Assembly (NCBI GenBank): GCA_023411715.1
Contig: JAEYOM010000136.1
Span: forward strand, 1 to 13,553
DNA: 13,553 bases
Origin: Bacillota bacterium
Lineage (GTDB): Bacteria > Bacillota > Clostridia > Acetivibrionales > DTU013
Direction: 5' to 3'
Shown here: positions 13,004-13,553 of the stretch, in pieces
Numbering within the stretch: the first letter of the stretch is position 1
Layout: every line of letters starts with the position of its first letter
Program-made: the position numbers and the translations under genes
The notes under the pieces: model-generated
Databases searched by the model: none
What the model was told of the DNA's origin: nothing
Seen by the model: only the letters and a program-made list of their open reading frames with translations

Positions 13004-13553
13004 ATGAACGAAATAATTCAAGGCAGGCAGACTCTGAATGAAAGTGACCTGGAAGCCATCAGGGAACTGGAGGAGGTCTGCAACAGAAACGACGAGATCA
13101 AGCTGAAACTCAACTGGGACATGCTGATAAGCAGAGAGCCAGGTAATACGAACGATTTCCTGTACTATGACGATTCGGGAAAGCTTTTGGGCTATATCGC
13201 CATTTACTGCTTCGGCTTGCCCGAGGCCGAGATCAGCGGGATGGTCCATCCATCTTACCGGAGAAACGGCATTTTTTCAAAGCTTCTTGAATATGCGGCG
13301 CTCGAATGCCGCAAGAGATCAGTCAATAGCCTGTTGTTCATCAACGACAGAAATTCACTTTTAGGCGCTTCGTTTGCGAAGTCGGCAGGCTCCGCATTCG
13401 ATCATTCCGAGCACAGGATGGAGATGCCCGGCAGTATGAGGCCCATAGATGTCAAATACCCGGTAGAACTCAGAAAAGCAGGCATCTCGGATATCGATAT
13501 GCTGGCGAAGCTGAACGTCATCTGTTTTGACGAGGCTGAGGACGAGTCGAGGT
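13004..13553 (+). CDS. GNAT-family N-acetyltransferase (3' end outside window)
   Basis: 183 codons are present and the frame is still open at the edge. The first GNAT domain is clear: strand GKLLGYIAIYCF (59-70), then acetyl-CoA-binding motif A around MVHPSYRRNGIFSKLL (80-95, with R86-R87-N88-G89), a helix, and NDRNS (114-118) with GASFAKSAGSAF in the position of motif B. From about 154 a second domain seems to begin (VELRKAGISDIDMLAKLN), so this is probably a two-GNAT-domain protein. It transfers an acetyl group to an unknown amine. It lies 21 bases after the transporter stop, reading from the GGAGG created in the tandem duplication, so it is likely the third gene of the GDPD-MFS operon. Confidence 0.88.
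   Translation, partial: MNEIIQGRQTLNESDLEAIRELEEVCNRNDEIKLKLNWDMLISREPGNTNDFLYYDDSGKLLGYIAIYCFGLPEAEISGMVHPSYRRNGIFSKLLEYAALECRKRSVNSLLFINDRNSLLGASFAKSAGSAFDHSEHRMEMPGSMRPIDVKYPVELRKAGISDIDMLAKLNVICFDEAEDESR

Overview
The window is about 13.5 kb of bacterial DNA with every recognisable gene on the + strand. It is dominated by the methyl-branch end of a Wood-Ljungdahl (acetyl-CoA pathway) cluster: the tail of acetyl-CoA synthase (acsB), both subunits of the corrinoid iron-sulfur protein (acsC, acsD), its reductive activator (acsV/RACo type), a CooC/AcsF-type nickel-insertion ATPase, and the methyl-H4folate methyltransferase (acsE). Together with strong AGGAGG-type ribosome binding sites, roughly balanced base composition and the protein families present, this suggests an anaerobic, probably acetogenic or syntrophic, Clostridia-like Firmicute. 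The species cannot be named from the window.

Layout. 1-6274: acsB(partial)-acsC-acsV-acsF/cooC-acsD-acsE, one direction, short gaps except on either side of acsF, where the gaps carry GGGGACA/GGGACA palindromes. 6272-6478: a palindromic, structured repeat element (copy 1), then a good sigma-70-type promoter. 6579-8510: an AraC-family regulator with an N-terminal PocR-type sensory domain, followed 30 bases later by a free-standing methyltransferase-type corrinoid protein. 8535-8646: two tandem intrinsic terminators. 8669-8697: a good promoter, followed by copy 2 of the structured element lying in the 5' leader of the next operon. 8893-10643: an ACT-domain protein and a DUF711/UPF0210 protein, a pair known from other bacteria but of unknown function, separated by a 122-base spacer with strong predicted RNA structure. 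10672-10862: a 191-bp fold-back element with a perfect 16-bp terminal inverted repeat. 10885-10947: extended -10 promoter and another GGGGACA palindrome. 10938-13553: glycerophosphodiester phosphodiesterase, an overlapping SLC45/GPH-like MFS transporter, and a GNAT acetyltransferase cut by the window edge.

How it works together. AcsE moves the methyl group of CH3-H4folate to the cobalt of AcsC/AcsD; AcsC/AcsD deliver it to AcsB; AcsV re-reduces Co(II) when the corrinoid becomes inactive; AcsF loads nickel. The downstream corrinoid protein is of the MtaC/MttC type that in acetogens feeds methyl groups from methylated substrates into the same pathway. Its methyltransferase partner is not in the window, and the PocR-AraC gene next to it is the obvious candidate regulator.

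The least explained content is non-coding: a two-copy structured element with compensatory base changes in one hairpin, a structured spacer between the ACT and DUF711 genes, and a separate long fold-back element.
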